Counted from the first letter of the stretch, positions 40,231 to 53,298 are shown. The stretch: 64,000 bases of DNA from Harmothoe impar (GCA_947462335.1 OX381719.1:66442808-66506807); one strand, 5' to 3'. Notes: generated from the sequence alone by a model not told the origin. Made by a program: numbers and translations.

Positions 40231-40475
40231 AAAAACCTTTTATCAAAGGATGGATGTCAACAAAAGATGACATTTCTCATTATGATGCACCAATGTAGCC
40301 CCAGGCGAGTTACTCGCCGGGGCTGCGGCTGCATTGGTGCATCATGATGACCCTTCTACAGTGTCTCAACCTCATAAGGTCGCATGATGCAAGTTACTTG
40401 CCAGGGCTGCATTCATGTATCATGATGACCAAGGGCATGATGCATTAAGGTATGATGCCATCATTAAAGGGTTAA
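40231..40475. repeat. MITE-like foldback element, TTAA-associated (copy 2)
   Basis: Homologous to 37767-37978, sharing GGATGTCA...GATGACATTT, the GATGCACCAATG hairpin and AAAGGGTTAA at the right end. The hairpin has a larger GC-rich head (GCGAGTTACTCGC). Confidence 0.65.
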
Positions 40476-40685
40476 ATTGCATTAAATCGAATTGAAAGTG
40501 GGATCTTTAGCAAACCCAACTTAACAATGCAGACGTAGCAATGCTATAAGTACACACTGACTTTTCTGAGTATGTATCTAGGCTACGTCATTGTTCAATG
40601 AGCTATGTTGTTGCTAAAGGCCCCTAATGAGCTATGTCTGGTTTTCTAAATGTCCCTGATAAGGTATCTCTGGTGTGTATTGGCC

Positions 40686-40749
40686 CTTGGACTCGTTGGT
40701 CTATAGGTAGATCCACTCTTTGGGTGTCAGATGTCCCAGGTTCAAATAA
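40686..40749 (+). pseudogene. tRNA-Pro-like pseudogene
   Basis: ACTCGTTGGTCTATAGGTAG, then CTCTTTGGGTGTCAGATGTC and CCAGGTTCAAAT align with the tRNA-Pro at 34374. The 3' acceptor strand is missing and both stems have mismatches, so it is a decayed copy or a SINE head. Confidence 0.6.
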
Positions 40750-41469
40750 CAATAATAAAAGTAATGGATGCACCCAACAATGCATGTCTTGCGGCTTTGT
40801 ATTCTTCTTTTTTCCCGTATTTTTTAAAGTTTAAAATTCATCGCCTTTCTAGGGAGGATCATTTCCTTTACAGATGTGATCAATGCTACCATTGTAGAAC
40901 TGTAGAACAATATTAATGTCCTACTTTAACATGATGTCTAAGCACCTTCTGTTACTACCCGGTAAAGATGGGGCAAGCGTCCTGTAGATATCAAGAAATG
41001 TCCATTTCCCAAAGTCTCCATGTCATATTTTCAACTTTCGAGGTCTATTTTCCCCTAAGTGTTATTTATATATACACTTATAGAGCCGTTACTAGTCGCT
41101 TCACACCCAGAAACAATCAGCAATCCCCCAAGCTATGCACATATGAGTTCTGCCGTGTTGTATTGGGTAACTGCTGTTACTATAGTAGCTGCCCCTATCT
41201 TCCTGGCTGTACATAGTGTAAAGATCACGACATTGAGACCCGAGTCTGAACCAAACAACCACCAAAGGTCATCTAAAGGTCGTGCATGCACAGAGGTCAA
41301 ACGCTGTTCACAGGTTTTGGCCGGATCGACTCAGAAAATGACCAATTTATCGACAGGCTCTGCAGGACGTGAAAGGACGACCTTTGACGGGAAGGTCAGT
41401 GAACACACGACGTGCTGCTCAGTAACCATGGGGACCAGGAGCGGTAAACAGGGAGCACAGACGGCAGGG

Positions 41470-42760
41470 GGGAGTCGGTGAGTCTCAGGCTAGTGAGTCA
41501 GGGAGTAAGCAGATCATTAAGTCAGGGAGTCAAAAGGCTAATGAGTGAGTCAGGGAGTCAGAGGCTAGTTAGTCAGGCAGTCAGGAAGCTAGTGAGTCAG
41601 GGAGTCAGGGAGTCAGAGGCTATTGAGTCAGGCAGTCAGGGAGTCAGACAGCTAGTGAGTCAGGGAGTCAGGAGGCCAGTGAGTCAGGGAGTCAGGGAAT
41701 CAGGAGGCTAGTGAGTCAGGGAGTCAGGAGGCTGATGAGTCAGGGAGTCAGGAGGCTAGTAAGTCAGTGAGTTAGGGAGTCAAAAGGCTAGTGAGTCAGT
41801 GAGTCAGGGAGTCAGGGAGTCAGGGAATCAGGAGGCTAGTGAGTCAGGGAGTCAGGAAGTCAGGGAGTCAGGGAGTCAGGAGGCTAGTAAGTCAGTGAGA
41901 TAGGGAGTCAGGAGGCTAGTGAGCCAGGAAGTCAGTGAGTCAGTGAGTAAGGGAGTCAGGAAGTCAGGGAGTCAGGGAGTCAGAATGGTAGTGAGTCAGG
42001 GAGTCAGGAGGCTAGTGAGTCAGGGAGTCAGTGAGTCAGTGAGTCAGGAGGCTAGTGAGTCAGGGAGTCAGGGAGTCAGGGAGTCAGGAGGCTAGTGAGT
42101 CAGTGAGTCAGTGAGTCAGTGAGTCAGTGAGTCAGGGAGTCAGGGAGTCAGGGAGTCAGGGAGTCAGAAGGCTAGTGAGTCAGGGAGTCAGTGAGTCAGT
42201 GAGTCAGGGAGTCAGGGAGTCAGCAGATCATTTAGTTAGGGAAGCCTGGGAAGCTAGTGAGTCAGGGAGTCAGCAGATTAATGACTCCCCAGTGGGCAGA
42301 AAATTTAATGTTGAATCAGCATTGAATCTACATTGAATCAACATTTACAACTGGTTATCAATGTTGATTCAATGTTCTGTGCCCACTGGGTCAGGGAGTC
42401 AGAAGACCAGTAAATGAGTCAGGGAGCCAGAGAGTCAGTGAGTCAGTGAGAGTCAGTGAGTCAGTAAGTCAGGGAGTCAGTGTCAGTGAATGAATGAGTC
42501 AGTGAATCAATGAATCTGTAAGTCAGTGAATCAGTGACAATCCATTAGTTCTAGAATGTAGAGTGAGTCAGTGGGTCAATAGTGTGAATGAGTGAGTGAG
42601 TCATTGAGTGAGTGAGTGAGTCAGTAAGTGCGTCAGTGAGTGAGTCAGCGAGTGAGTGAGTCAGTCAACTAGTGAGTCAGTAAGTGAGTCAGTCAACTAG
42701 TAAGTCAGTGAGTGAGTGAGTCAGTGAGTGAGTCAGTGAGTGAGTTGCCGTCCTCTCTCA
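41470..42760. repeat. GAGTCAGG/GAGTCAGT 8-bp tandem repeat
   Basis: Long irregular array of GAGTCAGG, GAGGCTAGT and later (GAGT)n. It is interrupted at 42287-42390 by an inserted foldback element. Confidence 0.85.
42287..42390. repeat. ~103-bp foldback MITE inside the GAGTCAGG array
   Basis: Terminal CCCAGTGGGCAGA and TGTGCCCACTGGG are inverted repeats. The interior (AATGTTGAATC..., GATTCAATGTT) is also self-complementary. Confidence 0.8.
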
Positions 42761-44025
42761 GTGACTCCGGCTGTCCCTGCTGTGTACACTGTACACTGTG
42801 GGGTCTGATAGTTGTAGTTCCCCCGTACTACACCAGGTGGCCGGCACAGCACAGCACGGCAGGTATTTTGCCAATGTTTAGCAACCTTTCAGCATGGCAT
42901 GTGACTTTTAGCTGCAGGTCACGAGCTAATTGAAACATTTAAAACCAATTAGATGAAGTGTACTCAGACAGTCCTTGGCTCTTGTAATGCAGGTAAATAC
43001 ATAATGTAACATTTAGACAACGCTTTTTCATGAATGTCACAAGCTTTCAGACGTGAATTGTTAATTAGCGCACATACTCAAATTCCCAGCCAGCAGTTAG
43101 TACATCCGATGATTTGGATTAAAAAAATGATTTTTCTCAAAAATGAGTCAGAATGTTCAGATAGACCATATGTTCTTAACTATAGACTTTATTCACTCTT
43201 ATCCGCTCTGTTTTTTTCATACATTTGGGTAGAATTGTGATAATTAAGCCCAAGGTGCACATTTTGTGGTGCCTGAATTAAAGTGCACCCATTAGAAATC
43301 CACTGGACCAGTACTATGGTCAGGTTCCAATGCACCCTTTAGCTTAGGCCTTACTTCCTCTGGTAACCGGTTTGACCATCACTTATCCTTTAGAAATGAT
43401 AATGTCATACTGTATGGAACAAATTAAAGTAGGATCTAAAAAATGTTAATTTCACATGTACTAACTTTAGGTAAAATCATGTCTTTTACTGGTCATATTC
43501 ACATTAATACATCAAAATGAGCTCGTCAGGAGTCTCAAGGAGTCTTTTACTTAGCATGACAGGAAACTGATGTATTGTTTACATCTAAATGGCAATGTGA
43601 AAGGGAAATTACTGTTTGATATCATCCATACACTTCTTTATGGTTATTATTTGATGTAGATTGTGATGACATCTTGAGCGGAATATTTCCTCTTTTTTTT
43701 TGAGAATTCATACACATAAAACATTGATGCCAAATTCATGCCTTAAGATGCATGCTAAAATAACGTGATAGATTTAATATCAACATCGCATATACTCTAC
43801 ATATGTAGTACATCTTTATCTTGTCAGATTATCACATCTATAACACATCTGTCCTTTAGCTCTCAAGTAGTTCACACTTTTGACACAAGATGTTTCCCTT
43901 TACCTTTTCAAAAGAATGAAATCTACCCTGGCGATAGTTTGACCATAAATGAATATATATTCAACAAAATGAATTTCCATCGAAGATGAGACTTGAACAA
44001 CTTTTTGTTTGGAGATGCACATGTA
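42761..44025. other. Host DNA, no gene recognised
   Basis: A/T-rich. A CTCF-like CACCAGGTGGCCGGCAC lies at about 42831-42847. Confidence 0.5.
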
Positions 44026-44560
44026 TTAAGGTTTGTTGTCAGATCAGCTCACTATAGTTGAGTATGTACTAAGTGTTATTGTCAGATCAGCTCACCAAAG
44101 ATAAGCATGTACTACCACACAACCTCGCATATAAGCCGCACCCCGACTTTGGGCCGATCCTGATTCGATCTGATTCGCATACAAGCTGCGGCTTTTACGC
44201 GAGGTTTTATGGTAAGTGTTATTGCCAGATCAGCTCACCATAGATGAGCTTGTACTAAGTGTTATTGTCAGATCAGCTCACCATAGAGGAACATGTCCTA
44301 TAAGTGTTATTGTTAGATCAGCTCACCATATATACATGTACTAAGTGTTATTGCCAGATCAGCCCACCATAGATGAGCTTGTACTAAGTGTTATTGCCAG
44401 ATCAGCCCACCATAGAGGAACATGTACTAAGTGTTATTACCAGATCAGCTCACCATAAAGGAACATGTACTAAGTGTTATTGTTAGATCAGCTCACCATA
44501 GAGGAACATGTACTAAGTGTTATTGTTAGATCAGCTCACCATAGTTGAGCCCTCCATTAC
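44026..44560. repeat. Minisatellite, ~43-bp unit, interrupted by a foldback element
   Basis: Copies of AAGTGTTATTGTCAGATCAG followed by CTCACCATAGAGGAACATGT. At about 44121-44208 an inserted element has inverted ends ACCTCGCATATAAGCCGCA and TGCGGCTTTTACGCGAGGT. Confidence 0.8.
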
Positions 44561-44904
44561 CTGTTACAACTCTCAGCTCCTGCTATATAACATACAGACG
44601 GCCACAGCTTTTACCCTTTTACCACACATCCAGTTTCCGGTTCTGAAGGTCGTCAAAACGACGGTGGAAATGTCACGCCGCGCAGAGAAATGTCATGGTC
44701 CCCCTCCCCGATACACCATACCTCTTACCTGCCGCACTGCTCACCTCCCCCTCCCCCCCCACACACACAGACACAGACACACACACAGACACATAGACAC
44801 AGACTCACAGAAACACATGTTACCCCACCCGGCAGTCACTGTGGAGGCACCGTCTGATGAGTTCCCACACTGCATCATTCCAACATGGCCGCCTGGTGGT
44901 GTGT

Positions 44905-45115
44905 GTGTGACCATGGTAACAGGTCAACACGCCCACGGTGCACGCGGTCCGTGTAACCATGGTAACATGTCAACACGCCCACGGTGCACGCGGTCCGTGT
45001 AACCATGGTAACAGGTCAACACGCCCACGGTGCACGCGGTCCGTGTAACCATGGTAACAGGTCAACACGCCCACGGTGCACGCGGTCCGTGTAACCATGG
45101 TAACAGGTCAACATA
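44905..45115. repeat. Minisatellite, 46-bp unit x ~4
   Basis: The unit contains CCATGGTAACAGGTCAACAC then GCCCACGGTGCACGCGG; copies are nearly identical. Confidence 0.85.
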
Positions 45116-45854
45116 CATAACATGTGTAACCATGGTGAGCAGGTTAGCACTTGCTGTGTTTTAGGACCCTGCAGGGTTCAGTGCCCAGTCCTCATGATGA
45201 GTCCATGTTACAAATAATCATGTATCATGACAGACAAGGGCATGCGGCAGGACACCACTCAGAGTTAAACATCTACCCTCCTCACCTTTACCTGAGCCGT
45301 TATCTACTCTGTAGACGTACACTGCAGTAGTCACCCTCCCTCATCTAGCTCCCCTCTGCAGCAAATGTCACAGTGTGTCACAAAATGTCACAGAATGTCA
45401 CAGAATGTCACAGAAACTCACAAAATGTCACATACCTGAAACCTGTTGTGGCACTCATAACTTACAAACTTGTAAAGGGTAGAGGGAGGCGGGTTTCACA
45501 GGACGTCAGTTTGTGTGTCTAATCTGCGTGTATCATACAAGTGCCCCAGTAACCCGGGCGATATACGCAAGACAGAGTGAATCGAGTAAATTGTCATGGA
45601 ATATGAAATTGGGTATGCAGCATTTGTGAGTAGACTCAACAGGGTGGCATTCAGGTATCATAAACTAGAGGATTATGCTGTCCTTAAAGGTAAAATATCA
45701 TATGCAACTACAGTGCAAACAACCTGCACCACCAGTTACCATCCATGGTCCTGACTTTGTAAGATGGGAGGTAAAAGAACCCTTTGTGTATAGAGTAGAT
45801 GAGACTTACCATGTTGTAGACGTAGACTGGGCCCTGTACTCCTGCCCAGGTCCT

Positions 45855-46520
45855 GGAGGGAACAGGGTAAATGGTACTCCAGTCCCGGTCAGCTGGTAAC
45901 GTGGTAAATGGTGCCTGGTTCAGGTGAGAACAGGGTAAATGGTGCCTGGTTCCTGTGAGAACAGGGTAAATGGTGCCTGGTTCAGGTGGGAACAGGGTAA
46001 ATGGTGCCTGGTTCCTGTGAGAACAGGGTAAATGGTGCCTGGTTCAGGTGGGAACAGGGTAAATGGTGCCTGGTTCAGGTGGGAACAGGGTAAATGGTGC
46101 CTGGTTCAGGTGGGAACAGAGTAAATGGTGCCTGGTTCAGGTGGGAACAGGGTAAATGGTGCCTGGTTCAGGTGGGAACAGAGTAAATGGTGCCTGGTTC
46201 CTATTTGACACCTACCTGACTCCTACCTTGGGTATGTTGACCAAGTCCTGGTGGGAACAGGGTGAATGGTACTCCAGTCCCGGTCAGCTGGTAACAGGGT
46301 AGATAGTGCCTGGTTCAGCTGGTAACTTGGTAAATGGTGCCTGGTTCCGGTGGTAACGTGGTAAATGGTGCCTGGTTCTGTTGGAACAGGGTAAATGGTG
46401 CCTGGTTCAGGTGGGAACAGGGTAAATGGTGCCTGGTTCCGGTGGGAACAGGGTAAATGGTACTCCAGTCCGGGTCAGCTGGTAACGTGGTAGATAGTGC
46501 CTGGTAAATGGTGCCTAGTT
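45855..46520. repeat. Minisatellite, 31-bp unit
   Basis: About 15-20 copies built on GGGAACAGGGTAAATGGTGC followed by CTGGTTCAGGT, with variants at both ends. Confidence 0.85.
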
Positions 46521-46799
46521 ACGGTGGCACTGTGGTAAATCCAGGTAAACAACACTATCCGGGAAGGATCATTTAACCATCCAGTTAGATGAAATCTTTG
46601 TGATATGACTTCATGCATATAGGGCTGTAGACTCATAACCAGTGGGTCCGCCATTTTAAAATTTTGCTGGGTGCGGTTACAACCACTAATAACACACACA
46701 CTGACTGGTACTTTGTCCCTGGGTAACCACACACTTGTACCCAGCCTATCAGCTCTTATCAGCCCGCCACCGCAACTAGCCGCACTGCCGCCTAGGCCT

Positions 46800-47240
46800 T
46801 ATAGGTGACAACATCATGGCAACACCATTCAGGTATGTCACCACATCGTGAATGCATCATGAAAAAGCATCCAGGTATTTCACAACATAATGAATGCATC
46901 ATGACAAAAACCAAGCAGGTATATCACTACATCAAGAATGCATCATGACAACACTATCCAGGTATATCACCACACCATTGTAACGCCCTCCTGTCACTGA
47001 CAACATTATCCAGGATGGTACTTATATCCTCCTGGCTCCAGAGGGCCTCATTTTGAACATCCATATCATCCAGGTGACAACATCACCGTCTAGGTATATG
47101 ACAAGGTCATCCAGTTGGGTGACAACGTCGTTCAGGTGGATGGCAACACCATGGCAACACCATCAGGTTAGGTATACATACCAGGACAACACCATCCAGT
47201 TAGATGACAACCCAATGACAACATCATCTCTGTAGGTGAC
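46800..47240. repeat. Degenerate repeats with CATCATGACAACA/ATCCAGGTA units
   Basis: Irregular repeats of ACAACACCATCCAGGTATAT-like sequence; period not constant. Confidence 0.55.
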
Positions 47241-47544
47241 AACACCATGCAGGTAGCTGTACTGAGTGATGTCTCACTCCACGTGTCGCATCTACAGCCG
47301 GGGCAGCCCCGTGTGGGAGTCCCTGCTGTAGCAAGGTGTGGCACTTGGTGGGTAAACTCTCCTGTGGTGACACAGTGGACACCTCCATGTGAGCTGCTCA
47401 GGTCAGACCCTTGTGGTAGTCCCTGGTGTGGTACTGAACTGTACATGTAAACTCTCCTGTAGCGGCACAGTGAATGACTTCATGTGAGCTGCTCCTCAGA
47501 CATACCCACCACGTGGTAGCTCCATCCAGAGTGAGTCATGTAGG

Positions 47545-49345
47545 AGTCCCATGATGGAGTCAGGTAGGAGTCAGGTAGGAGTCAGGCAGGAGTCAGGTAG
47601 GAGTCAGGTAGGAGTCAGGAAGGAGTCAAGTAGGAGTCAGGTAGGAGTCAGGTAGGAGTCAGGTAGGAGTCAGGTAGGAGTCAGGTAGGAGTCAGGTAGG
47701 AGTCAGGTAGGAGTCAGGTAGGAGTCAGGCAGGAGTCAGGTAGGAGTCAGGTAGGAGTCAGGTAGGAGTCATGTAGGAGTCAGGTAGGAGTCAGTTAGGA
47801 ATCAGGTAGGAGTCAGGTAGGAGTCAGGTAGGAGTCAGGCAGGAGTCAGGTAGGAGTACCGTGCTGGAGTCAGGTAGGAGTCAGGTAGGAGTCAGGTAGG
47901 AGTCCCATGCTGGAGTCAGGTAGGAGTCAGGTAGGAGTCAGGTAGGAGTCAGGTAGGAGTCAGGTAGGAGTCCCATGCTGGAGTCAGGTAGGAGTCAGGT
48001 AGGAGTCAGGTAGGAGTCAGGTAGGAGTCAGGCAGGAGTCAGGTAGGAGTCAGGTAGGAGTCAGGTAGGAGTCATGTAGGAGTCAGGTAGGAGTCAGGCA
48101 GGAGTCAGGTATGAGTCAGGAAGGAGTCAGGTAGGAGTCAGGTAGGAGTCAGGTAGGAGTCAGGTAGGAGTCAGGTAGGAGTCAGGTAGGAGTCAGGTGG
48201 GAGTCTGGTGGGAGTCCCAGCACAGAGTCAGGCAGGAGTCAGGTAGGAGTCAGGTAGGAGTCAGGTAGGAGTCAGGCAGGAGTCAGGCAGGAGTCAGGTA
48301 GGAGTCAGGCAGGAGTCAGGTGGGAGTCTGGTGGGAGTCCCAGCACAGAGTCAGGCAGGAGTCAGGTAGGAGTCAGGTAGGAGTCAGGTAGGAGTCAGGT
48401 AGGAGTCAGGTAGGAGTCAGGTAGGAGTCAGGCAGGAGTCAGGCAGGAGTCAGGTAGGAGTCAGGCAGGAGTCAGGTAGGAGTCCGGTAGGAGTCAGGTA
48501 GGAGTCAGGCAGGAGTCAGGCAGGAGTCAGGTAGGAGTCAGGCAGGAGTCAGGTGGGAGTCAGCTAAGAGTCAGGTAGGAGTCAGGTAGGGGTCAGGTAG
48601 GGGTCAGGTAGGAGTCAGGTAGGAGTCAGGTAAAAGTCAGGTAGGGGTCAGGTAGGAGTCAGGTAGGAGTCAGGTAGGAGTAAGGTAGGGGTCAGGTAGG
48701 GGTCAGGTAGGAGTCAGGTAGGAGTTCCATGCTGGAGTCAGGCAGGAGTCAGGTGGGAGTCAGGTGGGAGTCAGGTAGGAGTCAGGTAGGAGTCAGGCAG
48801 GAGTCAGGCAGGAGTCAGGTGGGAGTCAGGTAGGAGTCAGGTAGGAGTCAGGTAGGAGTCAGGTAGGAGTCAGGCAGGAGTCAGGCAGGAGTCAGGCAGG
48901 AGTCAGGTAGGAGTCAGGTAGGTGTCAGGTAGGAGTCAGGTAGGAGTCAGGCAGGAGTCAGGTGGGAGTCAGGTAAGAGTCAGGTAGGAGTCAGGCAGGA
49001 GTCATATGCTGTACAGGGTCAGGTCCCATGCTGCACACAGAGTCAGGCAGGAGTCAGGCAGAATTCAGGCAGGAGTCCCATGCTGGAGTCAGGCAGGAGT
49101 CAGGCAGGAGTCCAAGGCAGGAGTCAGGCAGGAGTCCCATGCTGGAGTCAGGCAGGAGTCAGGCAGGAGTCCCATGCTGGAGTCAGGCAGGAGTCAGGCA
49201 GGAGTCCCATGCTGGAGTCAGGCAGGAGTCAGGCTGGAGTCAGGCAGGAGTCAGGCAGGAGTCCCATGCTGGAGTCAGGCAGGAGTCAGGCAGGAGTCCC
49301 ATGCTGGAGTCAGGCAGGAGTCCCATGCCAGAGTCATGTAGGAGT
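47545..49345. repeat. Minisatellite, 11-bp GTAGGAGTCAG unit (about 160 copies)
   Basis: A continuous 11-bp repeat with GCAGG and GTGGG variants and occasional CCCATGCTG insertions, which become regular from about 49070. Open frames here (Gln/Glu/Ser/Gly repeats) are artefacts. Confidence 0.92.
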
Positions 49346-49526
49346 CCCATGCTGTACAGAGTCAGGTCCCATGCTGCACACAGAGCGCTGCCTGCTGCCT
49401 CCCAGGTACCTCCACACTGGTTCCTCCACGCGGGTCCCTCAACACGTGCTGCTCCCTCCACACCCACCTCCCATCTACCGCCTCTCTACAAGACCCACAG
49501 ACTCATCCTGACTTGGCTATAGTTCA

Positions 49527-50815
49527 TCCCTCAGCTGCTGGTGAGGCTGACACAGGCTGCCTACACTAGGTCTGTGAGCTGTTGGTGAGGCTGACACAGG
49601 CTGCCTACACTAGGTCTGTGAGCTGTTGGTGAGGCTGACACAGGCTGCCTGTAGTAGGTCTGTGAGCTGTTGGTAAGGCTGACAGAGGCTGCCTACAGTA
49701 GGTCTGTGAGCTGTTGGTGAGGCTGACAGAGGCTGCCTACAGTAGGTCTGTGATCTGTTGGTGAGGCTGACAGAAGCTGCCTGTAGTAGGTCTGTGCGCG
49801 GTTGGTGAGGCTGACACAGGCTGCCTGTAGCAGGTCTGTGAGCTGTTGGTAAGGCTGACAGAGGCTGCCTACAGTAGGTCTGTGAGCTGTTGGTGAGGCT
49901 GACAGGGGCTTCCTACAGTAGGTCTGTGAGCTGTTGGTGAGGCTGACACAGGCTGCCTACAGTAGGTCTGTGAGCTGTTGGTGAGGCTGACAGAGGCTGC
50001 CTGCAGTAGGTCTGTGAGCTGTTGGTGAGGCTGACACAGGCTGCCTACAGTAGGTCTGTGAGCTGTTGGTGAGGCTGACACAGGCTGTCTGTAGTAGGTC
50101 TGTGAGCTGTTGGTGAGGCTGACACAGGCTGTCTGTAGTAGGTCTGTGAGCTGTTGGTGAGGCTGACACAGGCTGTCTGTAGTAGGTCTGTGAGCTGTTG
50201 GTGAGGCTGACACAGGCTGTCTGTAGTAGGCCTGTGAGCTGTCGGTGAGGCTGACACAGGCTGCCTACAGTAGGTCTGAGAGCTGTTGGTGAGGCTGACA
50301 GAGGCTGCCTGCAGTAGGTCTGTGAGCTGTTGGTGAGGCTGACACAGGCTGCCTGCAGTAGCTCTGTGAGCTGTTGGTGAGGCTGACACAGGCTGCCTAC
50401 AGTAGGTCTGTGAGCTGTTGGTGAGGCTGACAGAGGCTGCCTGCAGTAGGTCTGTGAGCTGTTGGTGAGGCTGACACAGGCTGCCTACAGTAGGTCTGTG
50501 AGCTGTTGGTGAGGCTGACAGAGGCTGCCTGCAGTAGGTCTGTGAGCTGTTGGTGAGGCTGACACAGGCTGCCTACAGTAGGTCTGTGAGCTGTTGGTGA
50601 GGCTGACACAGGCTGTCTGTAGTAGGTCTGTGAGCTGTTGGTGAGGCTGACACAGGCTGTCTGTAGTAGGTCTGTGAGCTGTTGGTGAGGCTGACACAGG
50701 CTGCCTGTAGTAGGTCTGTGAGCTGTTGGTGAGGCTGACACAGGCTGTCTGTAGTAGGTCTGTGAGCTTTTGGTGAGGCTGACACAGGCCGCTACAGTAG
50801 GTCTGTGAGCTGTTT
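49527..50815. repeat. Minisatellite, 44-bp unit, about 29 copies
   Basis: The unit is GGTGAGGCTGACACAGGCTG, CCTGTAGTAGGTCTGTGAGC, TGTT, with variants. Frames of 70-123 aa on the minus strand are repeat artefacts. Confidence 0.92.
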
Positions 50816-51899
50816 GTCAGCATTAGTTGGTTGAGCCTAGTTTGCAACGTTGGCATTTTGTAGACCTTTTGTTAACTTCTATTTATCCTGTTATTTCCTG
50901 ATTCTAAGCAGTTAATGATTATTTGTTTCTTATGCAATATGTGTATTCTTAGACATACTAGTAAACAAATAAATGTTATTCAAAGATTCAGACTTTGGCT
51001 CCTTTTTAGTCAAATGTTGTATAGCATTATAAAGGGGTTTTCCCCCTTTTTTTCCGTAAAATGATGTATTTCCCTAATACATATGTTGATAGTTGAGTCT
51101 ATAGCTCACAAAACCCTATGGTTCATGAGGATGCCATCAGTAACGACTCACCCTCCATGCCCGGAAGGCATGGTACGGGACACGTGCCTGAACTGGGTCA
51201 TTACAATCACCTGCCTGATGTTCTGATATATTACTAACAGTGTAGTAAACTATTTGTCTACCACCTCCTGTGAAGGGGGGTAATTCAGGTAATATGAGCA
51301 ATCTGAGCTGAATAGATGTCACAAACGGTGCAACCCCTAGTTATATTCAATATCCTAAGGATGCAGGAAACAGGAATTGATTTTTAATTGAGATTTAAGC
51401 ACTTTTGGGTTTGTCTACCACCTCCTATGTGGTCACAGGGGTCAGTGCAAAGACAATGGCCGACATGCAGAGTGTCCCACACTGTACCTTACTATAGGGA
51501 TCCTCAGGGGTGAGAGTGTAATGACCCAGTTCATGCACTTGGTGCGGGATGTGAGGTGAAATCACTGCTCCTACCCGCCCCCCCCCCCCCTCTGCTGCTG
51601 CGCTTGCTCTTTAGCCTGAGGTGGTGACTTTTGGTGGCGACTCATAAATATCGGGGGGGGATAACTCACCCTGAGACACTGCCCCATCAACTAGCTGTGT
51701 GACCCTTGCTGACACGCGGTGTGTGTGGGGGCGGGGGTACAAGAGGGGGCAAAGGGCCTTGTGGGGGAGGGTGGGAGCGGGGTAACAAAAAAACGTTATC
51801 TAACGCTGAAATAATGTTATCTGAGGGTTTAAATGATGTATTAGATAGACAGAAATGTAAGGTAAATTAATGTAATAACGTTGACTCAAAATAACATAT
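50816..51899. other. Host DNA, no gene recognised
   Basis: A/T-rich to mixed, with C- and G-runs near 51580 and 51652. A short AACGTTATCTAACG block lies near 51792. Confidence 0.5.
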
Positions 51900-51904
51900 A
51901 GGGG

Positions 51905-52190
51905 TGAAAGTTTCCCACTGCAGGAGGAGTGGAACTGTCCTGAGTAGGGGGAGGCGTGGGACTCTCCTGTTAAGGGGAAGTGGAACTCTCCTAAGTAGAA
52001 GGAGGAGTGGAAGTCTCCTGGTAAGGGAAAGTGGAGCTCTCCGCGGGAGAAAGAGGAGTGGAACTCTCCTAGTATGGGGAAGTGGAACTCTCTTGGTAAG
52101 GGAAAGTGGAACTCCCCTAGGGAGAAAGAGGAGTGGAACTCTCCTATGCAGAAGGGGTATTGGAACTCTTCCTGTGCAGAAGGAGGAGAG
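51905..52190. repeat. Minisatellite based on AGTGGAACTCTCCT
   Basis: About ten imperfect copies of 25-30 bp alternating GGAGGAGTGGAACTCTCCT and GGGGAAGTGGAACTCTC. The long frames on both strands follow from the repeat. Confidence 0.8.
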
Positions 52191-53223
52191 GAGGGGAGGT
52201 TGACATTTGCTGCGGGACTGTGACATTTGCTCCTTATGATGGATTGTGGGCTGACATTTGCCGCCCGGTTCCCGCTGACATTTCTAACAGTTACTGCTGC
52301 TGCCACCTACAGTCACAACCCGGCACCAGCAGCGGCCACTTCCGGTGGTCAGTTAGCGCCACCAGGGGGGGCCTCAGGCACCCACGGGGGGGGGGGGGGG
52401 TAAGGGGTTGTATGTTAGGCGGGGGGTGTATGTGAAGGGGGGAAGAATGGTTGGGGGGAGGGGGTGTATGTTGATGGAGAGGAAGTGGTGGAATGGTGGG
52501 GGGGGGGGGGTAGCTTAATAACCTGTCTTTAGCCAACACATGCCAGGTCTTATGCAGTAAACGGCTTTCATGCCAGTTTCTGGTATAAATCAGAACCTAA
52601 TTTATGGCCCTTAAGACGTTTGCAGAGTAGACATATTGAATGGACATTGAAGTGCTTATAATATCTACTGGCGACAATAGGCTTTGCAGAATAGAAGCAA
52701 TCTGTTATTACTTATTAGTTGCAAGAATGGTCAACAATTTAAAAGTTAGTAAGTCTAATATGTGGAACAACATTTTTTTCCCCCTATAGATGAGTAGAAT
52801 AATATATTTAACTTCCTGTCTGCTCCCTGATTTTGCTCTAATATGATTTTATTACCCAATATGTAGCCATATTGGAATAAAAGCGTGCAAGCTTTTATTT
52901 TACCCATCAAAAATACACTAGAAAAGCCCATGGTTAGGGGACATTGGATCCCTTTGTGGCCTATCAACATCCAGTGATGAAATTTTATTGACCCCTATTC
53001 TCTACATATTAGACTTTTTCCGTGTTTGGAATATGTTAAATTTGAGGGAAAATTGGATGTACCCACTTCAATGTAAAGACAATCATGTACATATAATAAA
53101 TATATATGGTGCAATCTAAAATGTTTTTTCTCTTGTTAATTGACCCTTTTTTGGAAAATACTGCATGTACATTGTATTACGACTTTTGAACAGAAACCCC
53201 ATTAAAATGGTATTACCATGTAG
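52191..53223. other. Host DNA, no gene recognised
   Basis: G-rich runs at about 52385-52520, then A/T-rich unique-looking sequence. Confidence 0.5.
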
Positions 53224-53298
53224 CCTTGGTTTGGATTCGAAGCCAGGTGTCCAGGATTGGGAGTCCAATTGTCCTAACCACTCCCCCATGTCTGGTGC
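53224..53298 (-). pseudogene. tRNA-like sequence (Gly-CCC-like), decayed
   Basis: On the minus strand an A-box-like GAGTGGTTAGGAC, an anticodon-loop-like CTCCCAA and a B-box-like GCTTCGAATCC occur in order with tRNA spacing. The acceptor stem does not pair, so this is a pseudogene or tRNA-derived SINE head. Confidence 0.45.

Noticed and set aside
47545..50856. Long frames with Gln/Glu/Ser or His/Thr repeats on both strands
   Set aside because: They arise from the 11-bp and 44-bp minisatellites and overlap in several frames.
51800..52306. 168-aa minus-strand frame with repeated EFHSSF/EFHFPL motifs
   Set aside because: It lies on the AGTGGAACTCTCC minisatellite; the antisense frame is also open.
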